DNA of 64,000 nucleotides from Advenella mimigardefordensis DPN7 (GTDB taxonomy: Bacteria > Pseudomonadota > Gammaproteobacteria > Burkholderiales > Burkholderiaceae_B): assembly GCF_000521505.1 (NCBI RefSeq), contig NZ_CP003915.1, positions 1,054,001 through 1,118,000 on the forward strand, in the 5' to 3' direction. Under the pieces are notes generated by a model. That model did not search any database and was not told the origin of the DNA. It saw only the letters and a program-made list of their open reading frames with translations. Position 1 is the first letter of the stretch. Each line of letters begins with the position of its first letter. Positions 18,492-26,312 of the stretch are shown piece by piece. Made by a program: the position numbers and the translations under genes.

Positions 18492-18649
18492 TAAAAAGGC
18501 CCGACCGAAGCCGGGCCTGCCTGATAAGGAGGATACGATGCGAACAATCGTATTACAACTTATCCTGATTGGTATAGTGCTGATGTTGCTAATGTATAGC
18601 ACACCAGCTTACTAATCAGGGATCGGTGGGCCCCACCCCACCGATTTCA
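18492..18649 (-). ncRNA. Predicted Sib-like antisense RNA, copy 1
   Basis: On the minus strand, -35 TTGACA (18684-18679), a 17 bp spacer and -10 TAAATT (18661-18656) predict a start near 18649. A terminator follows on the same strand: AGGCCCG, loop GCTTCGGT with a C(UUCG)G core, CGGGCCT, then TTTTTA (18518-18492). The ~158 nt RNA is complementary to the whole peptide gene and its ribosome-binding site. Size and arrangement match E. coli Sib antitoxin RNAs (about 140 nt). Confidence 0.72.
18538..18615 (+). CDS. Small hydrophobic peptide, Ibs-like type I toxin candidate (copy 1)
   Basis: A 25-residue peptide, MRTIVLQLILIG then IVLMLLM then YSTPAY. A single hydrophobic membrane span fills residues 4-19. 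A full AAGGAGG site lies five bases before the ATG, far stronger than at most genes here. The start M-x-[RT]-I-V and the end ST-P-A-Y resemble E. coli Ibs toxins (M-M-R-L-V ... S-F-S/P-A-Y), 18-19 residue peptides that damage the inner membrane. A 9 bp stem, ATCGGTGGG (18622-18630) with CCCACCGAT (18637-18645), follows the stop and may end the mRNA. The codons and peptide are conserved in three copies while the spacers are not. No sense promoter could be assigned. Toxicity is inferred. Confidence 0.72.
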   Translation: MRTIVLQLILIGIVLMLLMYSTPAY

Positions 18650-18950
18650 GGTTTTAATTTACTTAATCGTGCTTTGTATGTCAACCTAGTATTTTCCGAG
18701 GGTGGTCGTAGCCCCTGGCGTGGATTGCTGTATTCAATCTGCCGGAGAAATACTGCGTTTGCATTGTTGACAAAAATTAAGCGACGGAACTGACATCGAA
18801 GAATTAAAAGATAGAGTCAATGTAGCGTGGCAGACTCGAAAAAATGGCACGGTCGGAGAACACGAAAGGATAAATTGAATCAAACACGGATGGCAGCGAC
18901 CGACGAAAAAATCAGAATAACGCTGCTGTGCTGAAGGGCAGTACAGACGG

Positions 18951-19109
18951 TAAAAGGGCCCGACCGAAGCCGGGCCCTGCCTGATAAGGAGGATACGATG
19001 CATAGAATCGTATTACAACTTATCCTGATCGGTATAGTGCTGTTGTTGCTACTGTATAGCACTCCAGCTTACTAATCAGGGATCGGTGGGTCTGCCCCCA
19101 CCGATTTCA
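18951..19109 (-). ncRNA. Predicted Sib-like antisense RNA, copy 2
   Basis: The same signals as in copy 1: TTGACA (19144-19139), 17 bp, TAAATT (19121-19116), start near 19109. The terminator stem is 8 bp here (AGGGCCCG/CGGGCCCT, 18978-18955), longer than copy 1 through changes on both arms, which supports an RNA structure under selection. About 159 nt. Confidence 0.72.
18998..19075 (+). CDS. Small hydrophobic peptide, Ibs-like type I toxin candidate (copy 2)
   Basis: A 25-residue peptide, MHRIVLQLILIG then IVLLLLL then YSTPAY. It differs from copy 1 at residues 2, 3, 16 and 19, all conservative with respect to a hydrophobic span. AAGGAGG (18986-18992) is five bases before the ATG. The post-stop stem is ATCGGTGGG/CCCACCGAT (19082-19105) with a different loop (TCTGCC) from copy 1, so the stem is kept while the loop changes. 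Many silent positions also differ from copy 1 (ATT/ATC, ACA/ACT), as expected for selection on the peptide. Confidence 0.72.
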   Translation: MHRIVLQLILIGIVLLLLLYSTPAY

Positions 19110-19398
19110 GGTTTTAATTTACTTAATCGTGATTTGCATGTCAACCTAGTATTTTCCGAGGGGGTTCATAGACCCAGATGGGGTAGTCAGTACACCGGGA
19201 AGACACCGAGATTGAAGGGTCGAGAAAAAAGAGCGACGCAGCAAAAATCCAAGAAGGAAAGGGCAAAACCAAAATAGAGGCATACCGAAAAATGGCACGG
19301 TCGGAGAACACGAAAGGATAAATTGAATCAAACACGGATGGCAGCGACCGACGAAAAAATCAGAATAACGCTGCTGTGCTGAAGGGCAGTACAGACGG

Positions 19399-19557
19399 TA
19401 AAAGGGCCCGACCGAAGCCGGGCCCTGCCTGATAAGGAGGATACGATGCATAGAATCGTATTACAACTTATCCTGATCGGTATAGTGCTGGTGTTGCTAC
19501 TGTATAGCACTCCAGCTTACTAATCAGGGATCGGTGGGTCTGCCCCCACCGATTTCA
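19399..19557 (-). ncRNA. Predicted Sib-like antisense RNA, copy 3
   Basis: TTGACA (19592-19587), 17 bp, TAAATT (19569-19564), start near 19557. The 8 bp terminator stem AGGGCCCG/CGGGCCCT (19426-19403) is followed by a T-run on the minus strand. About 159 nt, covering the copy 3 peptide gene and its ribosome-binding site. Confidence 0.72.
19446..19523 (+). CDS. Small hydrophobic peptide, Ibs-like type I toxin candidate (copy 3)
   Basis: A 25-residue peptide identical to copy 2 except Val for Leu at residue 16. AAGGAGG (19434-19440) is five bases before the ATG, and the stop is followed by the same 9 bp stem (19530-19553). The unit sits 180 bp from the end of baeR, which is on the opposite strand. 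The antisense promoter of this copy points away from baeR and into the array. Confidence 0.72.
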   Translation: MHRIVLQLILIGIVLVLLLYSTPAY

Positions 19558-19702
19558 GGTTTTAATTTACTTAATCGTGATTTGCATGTCAACCTAGTAT
19601 TTTCCGAGGGTTCTTATCGACTATTGGGTGGATTGCAATACATGACTGACCAGGAAAGTGCCCACTAAAATCATAAAAACAACATTCTGCGGCTTCATAA
19701 AG

Positions 19703-20395
19703 TTACGGTAGATACTCCATTTTGTACCCTACGCCATATATTGATTTGATCCAGTCTTCGCTTGCTCCTGCCTCAGCAAGCTTTCTTCGCAGGTTCTTCA
19801 CATGAGTGTCAACCGTTCTATCGGTCACGACTCTATGATCGGGGTAGATCTGTGCCAGCACCTGATCGCGTGACAATACGCGCCCCTGAGCGTTGTAGAA
19901 AAAAAGAAGTAAATTAAATTCAATCGGCGTCAGATCCAGCTTTTTATCGTGCACCATCGCCTCGTAAGATTCTTCGTTGATCGATAACGGATCGGGCCGA
20001 TCCTCTTTCGGAATATATCGATGTCGTCGCAGAACCGCTGCGATGCGTGCCACCACCTCGCGAGGGCTGAATGGTTTACAGATGTAATCATCCGCGCCCG
20101 TTTCCAGGCCAATCAGCCGGTCAATTTCCTCGACTAATGCGGTAATCATGATAATGGGCGTTTGGCTATCGAGACGTATCTCCCGACAGACCTCCATTCC
20201 CCCTTTCCCAGGCAGCATCAGATCCAGCAGTACCAGATCGGGTTTCGCTGCAGAGAATGTGGTCATGGCATCCAGCCCGTTGCTTACCCAGCAATGGGTG
20301 TAGCCCGACGCGGTCAGATAGTCTCCCAGAACAGCGGCAAGCCTGGGCTCGTCTTCAACGATCAAAATATGACCTTGGGTAGATAATGTATTCAT
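19703..20395 (-). CDS. baeR: OmpR-family response regulator, BaeR-like
   Basis: A 230-residue DNA-binding regulator. Receiver domain: acidic pair in ILIVEDEP, phospho-acceptor Asp58 in DLVLLDLMLPG, Lys in DDYICKPFSPREVVARI. The C-terminal winged helix (about 130-228) has LDLTPIEFNLL, VVTDRTVDTHVKNLRRKL and YGVGYKME. The runs EEIDRLIGLETGADDYICKP and RVVTDRT closely follow E. coli BaeR as I remember it. It lies 14 bp after its kinase gene on the same strand. In other bacteria BaeSR responds to envelope stress and drug exposure and activates RND pumps, which fits the divergent efflux operon. Confidence 0.88.
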   Translation of the reverse strand: MNTLSTQGHILIVEDEPRLAAVLGDYLTASGYTHCWVSNGLDAMTTFSAAKPDLVLLDLMLPGKGGMEVCREIRLDSQTPIIMITALVEEIDRLIGLETGADDYICKPFSPREVVARIAAVLRRHRYIPKEDRPDPLSINEESYEAMVHDKKLDLTPIEFNLLLFFYNAQGRVLSRDQVLAQIYPDHRVVTDRTVDTHVKNLRRKLAEAGASEDWIKSIYGVGYKMEYLP

Positions 20396-20409
20396 GAAAA
20401 TCGTTTCCG

Positions 20410-21783
20410 TCAGAGAGCCGGGAACTGAAGGCGTATTTCCAGGCCACCTAGTGCAGATGCGTGTGCCTGGATTTTACCGTTATGTGCTTCGACGATATTG
20501 CGGCAGATCGCCAGGCCCAGACCACTGCCACCACTGGCGCGATTGCGCGATTCCTCTACGCGGTAGAACCGCTCAAAAAGGCGGTCGAGTTTTTCCGGCG
20601 TAACGCCAGGGGGACTATCAGCAATCGAAATCGTAATCGTGTCTGATTGTTTTTCACCTCTGATCAGTACCTGACCGCCGCTATCGGTATATCTCAAGGC
20701 ATTTTCCAGCAGATTTGAAAAAAGTTGCTGCAATCGGCTTTCATCGCCCTTGAGATAGAGCGCATAGGATGGCAGATCCAGTTGCAGCGAAAGATCTGCC
20801 TGTTGAAATCTCACATTCATACTTGTTGCAGCATGTCGGATCAGCGAGGTCAAATCAAGCGTGACCATTCGGTATTGCTGAAAACCTGCGTCAGTCAGGG
20901 ATAGTTGATGCAGATTCCCGATTAACGTGTTCAGTTGTTGTACTTCGCCGTGCATCATTGAAAGTGATTCAGGGCTGGCGCTGCGAATATTGTCCTGAAT
21001 AGCCTCTATTTCTGCCTGGATCACAGCCAGCGGTGTTCGCAATTCATGTGAAATATCCGCCATAAAAGCGCGTCGTGTACGTTCATTATTTTCCAGCGCC
21101 TGAGCCATGCGGTTAAAGTCATCGGCCAGCGTGCCAAGCTCATCACGGGCGCCGGGTGCGATACGGGAAGTGTAATCACCCTTAGCCAGAATATGCGTGC
21201 CCTTGGCGAGATTGCGTACCCTTCGCAGAATGCTGCGGGCGATCAGAAAGGTAAATACCGCAACAATGACAAGTGATACGGTCGCAATCAGGATCATGAT
21301 TCGCAATTGCGATTCCAGAAAGCGGGACTCGCCAGGAGCCAGTACATCTTCAAACGGCACCATGGCAATCCATCCTACCGTGTTTTTATCAACAATAATC
21401 GGTAAACGCATGGAGTCTTTGTTGACTGAAGGGTTGCCTGAGACCCAGCTCAGATTCTCATCCAGCAAACCCATACGGACAATGGCGCCCGATTGATCGG
21501 CTGCAGAGGGGCCGCGCCGAATTTCTGCCGCCGTGATGGGCGGTCTGAGGGTCTGTATCCAGGTACTCAAATTGTTCCGCATAAAGTCCCAGTTATTATG
21601 TTTTTTATAGGCAGCGGTGATGAGCGGACGCGCCTCATTCATGCTTTGACGGCCCTGATCATTGAGATATCCAAGAAAACCCTGTTCAAAGCCATAACGC
21701 ATGGCCATGGTTTGCATGACCATGACGGCCGCGCAAACAGTCAGTATTGCCAGAAAAAGCTTGGTCGTCAGGCTGAATCTCAT
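20410..21783 (-). CDS. baeS: Sensor histidine kinase, BaeS-like
   Basis: A 457-residue inner-membrane kinase. A transmembrane segment lies at about 9-28, a ~130-residue periplasmic sensor follows, and a second segment is at about 162-183. Next come a HAMP linker (RRVRNLAKGTHILAKGDY), a dimerisation domain with the phospho-accepting His246 in DISHELRTPLAVIQ, and an ATPase domain with N, G1 and G2 boxes (LLENALRYTD, IADSPPGV, GGSGLGLAICRNIV). It is predicted to phosphorylate the regulator encoded just downstream. The pair is transcribed away from the efflux genes, sharing a 153 bp region. Confidence 0.88.
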   Translation of the reverse strand: MRFSLTTKLFLAILTVCAAVMVMQTMAMRYGFEQGFLGYLNDQGRQSMNEARPLITAAYKKHNNWDFMRNNLSTWIQTLRPPITAAEIRRGPSAADQSGAIVRMGLLDENLSWVSGNPSVNKDSMRLPIIVDKNTVGWIAMVPFEDVLAPGESRFLESQLRIMILIATVSLVIVAVFTFLIARSILRRVRNLAKGTHILAKGDYTSRIAPGARDELGTLADDFNRMAQALENNERTRRAFMADISHELRTPLAVIQAEIEAIQDNIRSASPESLSMMHGEVQQLNTLIGNLHQLSLTDAGFQQYRMVTLDLTSLIRHAATSMNVRFQQADLSLQLDLPSYALYLKGDESRLQQLFSNLLENALRYTDSGGQVLIRGEKQSDTITISIADSPPGVTPEKLDRLFERFYRVEESRNRASGGSGLGLAICRNIVEAHNGKIQAHASALGGLEIRLQFPAL

Positions 21784-21936
21784 GTGTTGTCAGTGGTGAT
21801 GTGGTGTCCCAATATGCAGTATAGCGACGGATACAGCGTATTGACACGCACTAAATCGAGGGAAACCAATTCTTCATATTTTGCTCACATTTGCTTTTTA
21901 CGATGCAGCTATTCCAAATCGAATCGGGTGCAGGTG

Positions 21937-23061
21937 ATGCAATTAATTAAGTGTAGCAATTATCGTAGTGGAGCAGTTGCTGGTATCGTGAGCATGCTGC
22001 TCCTGCTGACTGCGTGTACAGAAAAGCCGCAACTACCGGCTAATCAGCAGGCAGAGGTTGGTGTGGCCACGGTTCAGAGTGAAATATTACCGATGTCCAA
22101 CGAATTATCGGGCCGCACCCGCGCTTATCAGGTGTCCGAGGTACGTCCTCAGGTGGGCGGCATTTTGCGTAAGCGACTTTTTACCGAAGGCAGCAAGGTC
22201 GAAGCGGGCGATGTGTTGTATGAGATCGACTCCGCATCCTATCAGGCCAGTTATGACAGTGCCAAGGGTACATTGGCCCAGGCTCAGGCGGACCTGCTGT
22301 CTGCGAAACCCAAGGCGGCAAGAACCAGACGTTTGTCCGCGATGGATGCGGCCAGCAAGCAGGATAGTGACGATGCGGCCGCAACGCTGAAGAAAGCGGA
22401 GGCAACCGTAGCGGTTGCCAAAGCGGATCTGGAGCAGGCGCAAATTAACCTGCAGTACACAAAAATCCGCGCACCCATCTCGGGCATCATTGGTACCTCC
22501 AGTTATACAGCAGGGGCCTTGCTGACTGCCGATCAGACAACGGCGCTGACCAAAATCAATCAGCTTGATCCGATGTATGTGGATGTGACGCAATCGAGCG
22601 CTTCTCTGCTGCACCTGCGTAATCTGGTAAAAAACGGGTCCTTAAAGTCTGTTGATGGCAAGGTGCCGGTTTCGTTGCTGCTTGAAGACGGGAGCGAATA
22701 TCACCATCCGGGCACGCTGGAAATGGTGGCCTCGGAAGTGGACGAGGAAACCGGTACGGTAAAGCTCAGAGCGGTGATTCCTAACCCTGACGGTGATCTC
22801 TTACCGGGTATGTATGTTAAGGCCAGGCTCGCCATGGCGATTAATGAGAAAGCCCTGCTGGTGCCGCAAAAAGCCGTGATACGCAACACCAAGGGCGAGG
22901 CAACGGCATGGGTTGTCGATGCGACGGGCAAAGTTGAGCAAAGAATGCTGCAGCTTGGTCAGGCAGTGGGAGACCGCTGGGTGGTAACGTCGGGCATCAA
23001 AGACGGTGAGCAGGTGATTGTCGAAGGCACACAAAAAGGTCAAAAGCGGCGATCGCGTTAA
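21937..23061 (+). CDS. RND efflux periplasmic adaptor (membrane fusion) lipoprotein, frameshifted at 3' end
   Basis: A 374-residue AcrA/MexA-type adaptor linking inner-membrane pump and outer-membrane channel. Lipobox LLTAC gives lipidated Cys27. The lipoyl half VSEVRPQVGGILRKRLFTEG, an alpha-hairpin, and LQYTKIRAPISGIIG with GALLTADQ are visible. The C-terminus is abnormal: after VIVEGTQK the frame reads GQKRRSR and stops. Ignoring one G at 23038-23039 restores a typical adaptor tail (VKSGDRVKAVQADADV) that continues to a TAA at 23141-23143. This looks like a one-base insertion after an A-run, real or a sequencing error. The ATG at 21937 is chosen because the signal peptide begins there; the upstream open frame overlaps baeS. 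Confidence 0.88.
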   Translation: MQLIKCSNYRSGAVAGIVSMLLLLTACTEKPQLPANQQAEVGVATVQSEILPMSNELSGRTRAYQVSEVRPQVGGILRKRLFTEGSKVEAGDVLYEIDSASYQASYDSAKGTLAQAQADLLSAKPKAARTRRLSAMDAASKQDSDDAAATLKKAEATVAVAKADLEQAQINLQYTKIRAPISGIIGTSSYTAGALLTADQTTALTKINQLDPMYVDVTQSSASLLHLRNLVKNGSLKSVDGKVPVSLLLEDGSEYHHPGTLEMVASEVDEETGTVKLRAVIPNPDGDLLPGMYVKARLAMAINEKALLVPQKAVIRNTKGEATAWVVDATGKVEQRMLQLGQAVGDRWVVTSGIKDGEQVIVEGTQKGQKRRSR

Positions 23062-23168
23062 GGCCGTGCAGGCCGATGCAGACGTCGCATACACCGACCC
23101 GTCGGATCAATCGTCTACGGCCATAGCCGGGACGGCTATGTAAAGAATAAAGAGATAAAGAAAAAACC

Positions 23169-26100
23169 ATGGCTCAATTTTTCATCAAACGTCCTATCTT
23201 TGCCTGGGTTATTGCCATTGTGATTACCTTTGGCGGATTAATTTCCATTCTTTCCCTGCCGATTGAACAGTACCCGGATATCGCACCGCCGTCCATTTCG
23301 ATTCGTGCGACGTACACCGGCGCGAATGCCGATACGGTACAGAACTCTGTGACTCAGGTGCTGGAACAGCAAATGACCGGGCTGGACAATCTGCTTTATA
23401 TGTCGTCCAGCAGTTCAACCGGAAGTGCTCAGCTGACGCTGACGTTCGCCTCCGGGACGAATCCGGATACGGCACAGGTACAGGTGCAGAACAAGGTCTC
23501 TCAGGCCAATTCGATGTTGCCGCAGGCTGTGCAGCAGGAAGGCGTGACGGTATCCAAGTCCAATCAGGGCAGCATGTTTATGGTGCTCGCTTTTCTGTCT
23601 GAAGACGGCAGCATGGATGATACGGATATTTCCGACTACATGGCGTCCACCATTCAGGATCCGATCAGCAGGGTGAATGGCGTGGGCAACGCCAATGTGT
23701 TTGGTTCCGAATATGCGATGCGAATCTGGCTCGATCCCGAGAAAATGGCTCACTACAAGCTGATCACCTCGGATGTGACCAGCGCCATCGAAGCGCAGAA
23801 CGCCGATGTGTCATCGGGTGAGCTGGGCGGGGTGCCGGCTTCCAAAGGCCAGCAGTTGAATGCCACCGTTACCACGCGCAGCCGCTTGCAAACGCCCGAA
23901 CAATTCGGTGATATTGTTTTGAAATCCGACACGGATGGCGCGATCGTTACCTTGCGTGATGTGGCAACCATTGAAATGGGTTCCCAGGATTATTCGTCAG
24001 TGTCCAGGTTTAATGGAAAACCTGCAGCCGGTATGGGTCTTGAACTGGCTACGGGGGCGAATGCACTGGACGTCGCTGCGGCGGTCAAGGTGAAACTGCA
24101 GGAGCTCAGCGAGCATTTCCCCAGTGGACTGACCTACAGTATTGCTTATGACACGACGCCATTTGTCAGCCTGTCCATTAGTGAAGTGGTGAAGACCCTG
24201 GGCGAGGCGATCGCCCTGGTCGTTGTGATTATGTATCTGTTCCTGCAGAACTGGCGTGCAACATTGATACCGGTGGTCGCCGTACCTGTCGTGTTGATGG
24301 GCACGTTTGGCGTGCTGGCACTGCTGGGGTATTCGATTAATACTCTGACGCTCTTTGCCATGGTGCTGGCCATTGGTTTGCTGGTGGACGATGCAATTGT
24401 GGTGGTGGAGAATGTCGAGAGGGTCATGTCCGAAGAGGGGCTCTCGCCGGCGCAGGCCACGAGCAAATCGATGAGGCAGATTACCGGCGCCCTGGTGGGG
24501 ATTGCCATGGTGCTGACGGCGGTGTTCATTCCAATGGCCTTCTTCGGCGGTTCTACGGGGGAAATCTATCGGCAGTTTGCGGTCACTATTTCAGCTGCAA
24601 TGATTCTGTCTGTGATTGTCGCGCTCACCCTGAGTCCGGCCCTATGCGCGTCAATACTTAAACCCATCGCTCACGGTGGTGAGGTTTCCCGACGCGGCGT
24701 GCTGGGGCGGTTCTTCGCCTGGTTTAATCACCACTTTGATCGTTATGCCAGACGTTATACAAAAGGCGTTGGAAAAGTTGTTCGGTATCGCAAAACCGGA
24801 TTGCTGACCTACCTTTGTATGATCGCATTGATGGGACTGCTTTTCCTGCGGCTGCCTACTTCATTTCTGCCGCAGGAAGATCAGGGTATGTTGATGGTGA
24901 TGTTCAATACGCCGCCGGGCGCGACTCAGGAGCGGACCCTGGCATCGATGCAAAAAGCGACGGACTATATACAGAAAGAACCGGGTGTGGAAAGCGTTTT
25001 TTCTGTTGCGGGTTTCAGTACTTCCGGCAGCAGTCAAAACTCGGGCATGGGTTTTGTCAAGCTGAAAGACTGGGAAGAGCGCGATCAGACGGCCGAGCAG
25101 ATTGCCATGAAGCTGACCGGTGACATGGCATCGATGATGCGTGACGCACAAGTGTTCGTGGTGACGCCTGCGGCGATTCCCGGGCTTGGTAACAGCTCCG
25201 GCTTTACGATGCATTTGCAGGACCTCAGCGGCAATGGACATGAAAAATTAGTCCAGGCCAGGCAGCAATTACTGATGCTTGCAAACAGGAACAGTAATCT
25301 GAGTAACGTCCGGTTTAACGGACTGGACGACGCGCCGACGTTCAAACTTGATCTGTACGATAAGAAGGCCAGTGCTTTGGGTCTGGATCTGAGTGATGTC
25401 AACAGTACGCTGAGCACCGTATTGGGCGGCACCTACGTGAATGATTTTGTTCACAATAGCCGCGTCAAACGGGTGTACGTACAAGGCGACGTCGGGGCCC
25501 GGATGCTGCCGCAGGATATTGATCGATGGCAGGTGCGCAACACCTCCGGGGATATGGTGCCGCTGTCGGAGTTTACTAAGGGTCGCTGGTCGTATGCGCC
25601 GCAGACCATCAGCCGTTTTAATGGTGTGGAAGCGATGGAGATTACCGGCGATGCGGGCAGTGGCGTCAGTTCAGGGGTGGCAATGAATCATGTCTCTGAT
25701 CTGGTCGGGCAGCTTCCTGGCGGATACAGCTATGCGTGGTCAGGAATGTCCTATCAGGAACTGGCGGCGGGCACACAGGCCTGGATGCTTTATGCGGCGA
25801 CGATTCTCTTTGTCTTCCTGTGTCTGGCCGCATTGTATGAAAGCTGGACGATTCCCGTGTCCGTCATGCTGGCGGTACCGGTAGGTATCCTGGGGGCGGT
25901 ACTGGCGACCACGCTGCGTGGCCTCAATAGCGATATTTATTTTCAGGTGGGTCTTCTGGCCACCATGGGGCTGGCGGCGAAAAACGGCATTTTGATCGTG
26001 GAGTTTGCCCGGGAGCTGGAGCAGCAGGGAACGTCCTTGCTGAGAGCAACCCTGCAGGCGGCCGGTTTGCGTCTTCGCCCGATTATCATGACTTCGCTGG

Positions 26101-26312
26101 CGTTCATGCTTGGTGTGCTGCCGATGGTGCTGGGCACCGGCGCCGGCTCTGGCGCGCGACATTCGCTGGGTACGGGCGTTTTAGGTGGCACGCTCATCTC
26201 CACCTTACTTGGCATCTTCTTTGTTCCTTTGTTCTATGTTGTTATTCGGTCGTTCTTTCCTGAGCGCAAAAATAGCGACGAAACGATTGTTTTGTCTGAA
26301 GAAAAATCATGA
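23169..26312 (+). CDS. RND multidrug efflux transporter (HAE1/AcrB-MexB family)
   Basis: A 1047-residue inner-membrane proton/drug antiporter, normal length for the family. N-terminus MAQFFIKRPIFAWVIAIVI and FLPQEDQGMLMVM open the two repeated halves; ISIRATYTGANADTVQNSVT is the porter-domain signature. Proton-relay residues are visible: the Asp pair in AIGLLVDDAIVVVENVERVM and the Lys in ATMGLAAKNGILIVEFA. It forms a trimer that takes substrates from the periplasm or membrane and passes them to the outer-membrane channel encoded next (4-base overlap). The closest known types appear to be AcrB/MexB; the substrate range cannot be read from sequence. Confidence 0.95.
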   Translation: MAQFFIKRPIFAWVIAIVITFGGLISILSLPIEQYPDIAPPSISIRATYTGANADTVQNSVTQVLEQQMTGLDNLLYMSSSSSTGSAQLTLTFASGTNPDTAQVQVQNKVSQANSMLPQAVQQEGVTVSKSNQGSMFMVLAFLSEDGSMDDTDISDYMASTIQDPISRVNGVGNANVFGSEYAMRIWLDPEKMAHYKLITSDVTSAIEAQNADVSSGELGGVPASKGQQLNATVTTRSRLQTPEQFGDIVLKSDTDGAIVTLRDVATIEMGSQDYSSVSRFNGKPAAGMGLELATGANALDVAAAVKVKLQELSEHFPSGLTYSIAYDTTPFVSLSISEVVKTLGEAIALVVVIMYLFLQNWRATLIPVVAVPVVLMGTFGVLALLGYSINTLTLFAMVLAIGLLVDDAIVVVENVERVMSEEGLSPAQATSKSMRQITGALVGIAMVLTAVFIPMAFFGGSTGEIYRQFAVTISAAMILSVIVALTLSPALCASILKPIAHGGEVSRRGVLGRFFAWFNHHFDRYARRYTKGVGKVVRYRKTGLLTYLCMIALMGLLFLRLPTSFLPQEDQGMLMVMFNTPPGATQERTLASMQKATDYIQKEPGVESVFSVAGFSTSGSSQNSGMGFVKLKDWEERDQTAEQIAMKLTGDMASMMRDAQVFVVTPAAIPGLGNSSGFTMHLQDLSGNGHEKLVQARQQLLMLANRNSNLSNVRFNGLDDAPTFKLDLYDKKASALGLDLSDVNSTLSTVLGGTYVNDFVHNSRVKRVYVQGDVGARMLPQDIDRWQVRNTSGDMVPLSEFTKGRWSYAPQTISRFNGVEAMEITGDAGSGVSSGVAMNHVSDLVGQLPGGYSYAWSGMSYQELAAGTQAWMLYAATILFVFLCLAALYESWTIPVSVMLAVPVGILGAVLATTLRGLNSDIYFQVGLLATMGLAAKNGILIVEFARELEQQGTSLLRATLQAAGLRLRPIIMTSLAFMLGVLPMVLGTGAGSGARHSLGTGVLGGTLISTLLGIFFVPLFYVVIRSFFPERKNSDETIVLSEEKS

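Larger units (their letters stand above)
18413..18702 (+). repeat. Tandem unit 1 of 3 (~290 bp)
   Basis: First of three near-identical units. It begins AAATTGAATCAAACACGG and ends CCTAGTATTTTCCGAGGG. It is the most diverged copy (for example ATTTTGGTG where the others have ATAACGCTG) and lacks the extra ~35 bp upstream that copies 2 and 3 share. Confidence 0.95.
18872..19162 (+). repeat. Tandem unit 2 of 3 (~290 bp)
   Basis: Second unit, nearly identical to the third; the identity with copy 3 extends upstream to about 18839 (ATGGCACGGTCGGAGAACAC). The ~170 bp spacer to copy 1 shows no similarity to the spacer between copies 2 and 3. Confidence 0.95.
19320..19610 (+). repeat. Tandem unit 3 of 3 (~290 bp)
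   Basis: Third unit, with upstream similarity to copy 2 starting near 19288. Similarity stops sharply after CCGAGGG, before the baeR end. Confidence 0.95.

Noticed and set aside
18413..18537. Promoter for the sense (peptide) transcript
   Set aside because: Candidates such as TGGCAG-N16-CAGAAT are too weak in all three copies to assign.
18734..19451. Minus-strand open frames of 60-101 codons across the repeats, sharing a long identical N-terminal part
   Set aside because: They lie inside the predicted antisense RNAs and spacers, lack ribosome-binding sites, cross a strong minus-strand terminator and diverge completely outside the repeat. The plus-strand 25-codon gene has the perfect site.
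18413..19610. CRISPR array or IS element
   Set aside because: Units are ~290 bp, only three copies, with uneven spacers; no cas genes, transposase or terminal inverted repeats.
21493..21936. Upstream extension of the RND adaptor gene
   Set aside because: It overlaps baeS; the lipoprotein signal peptide begins at 21937.
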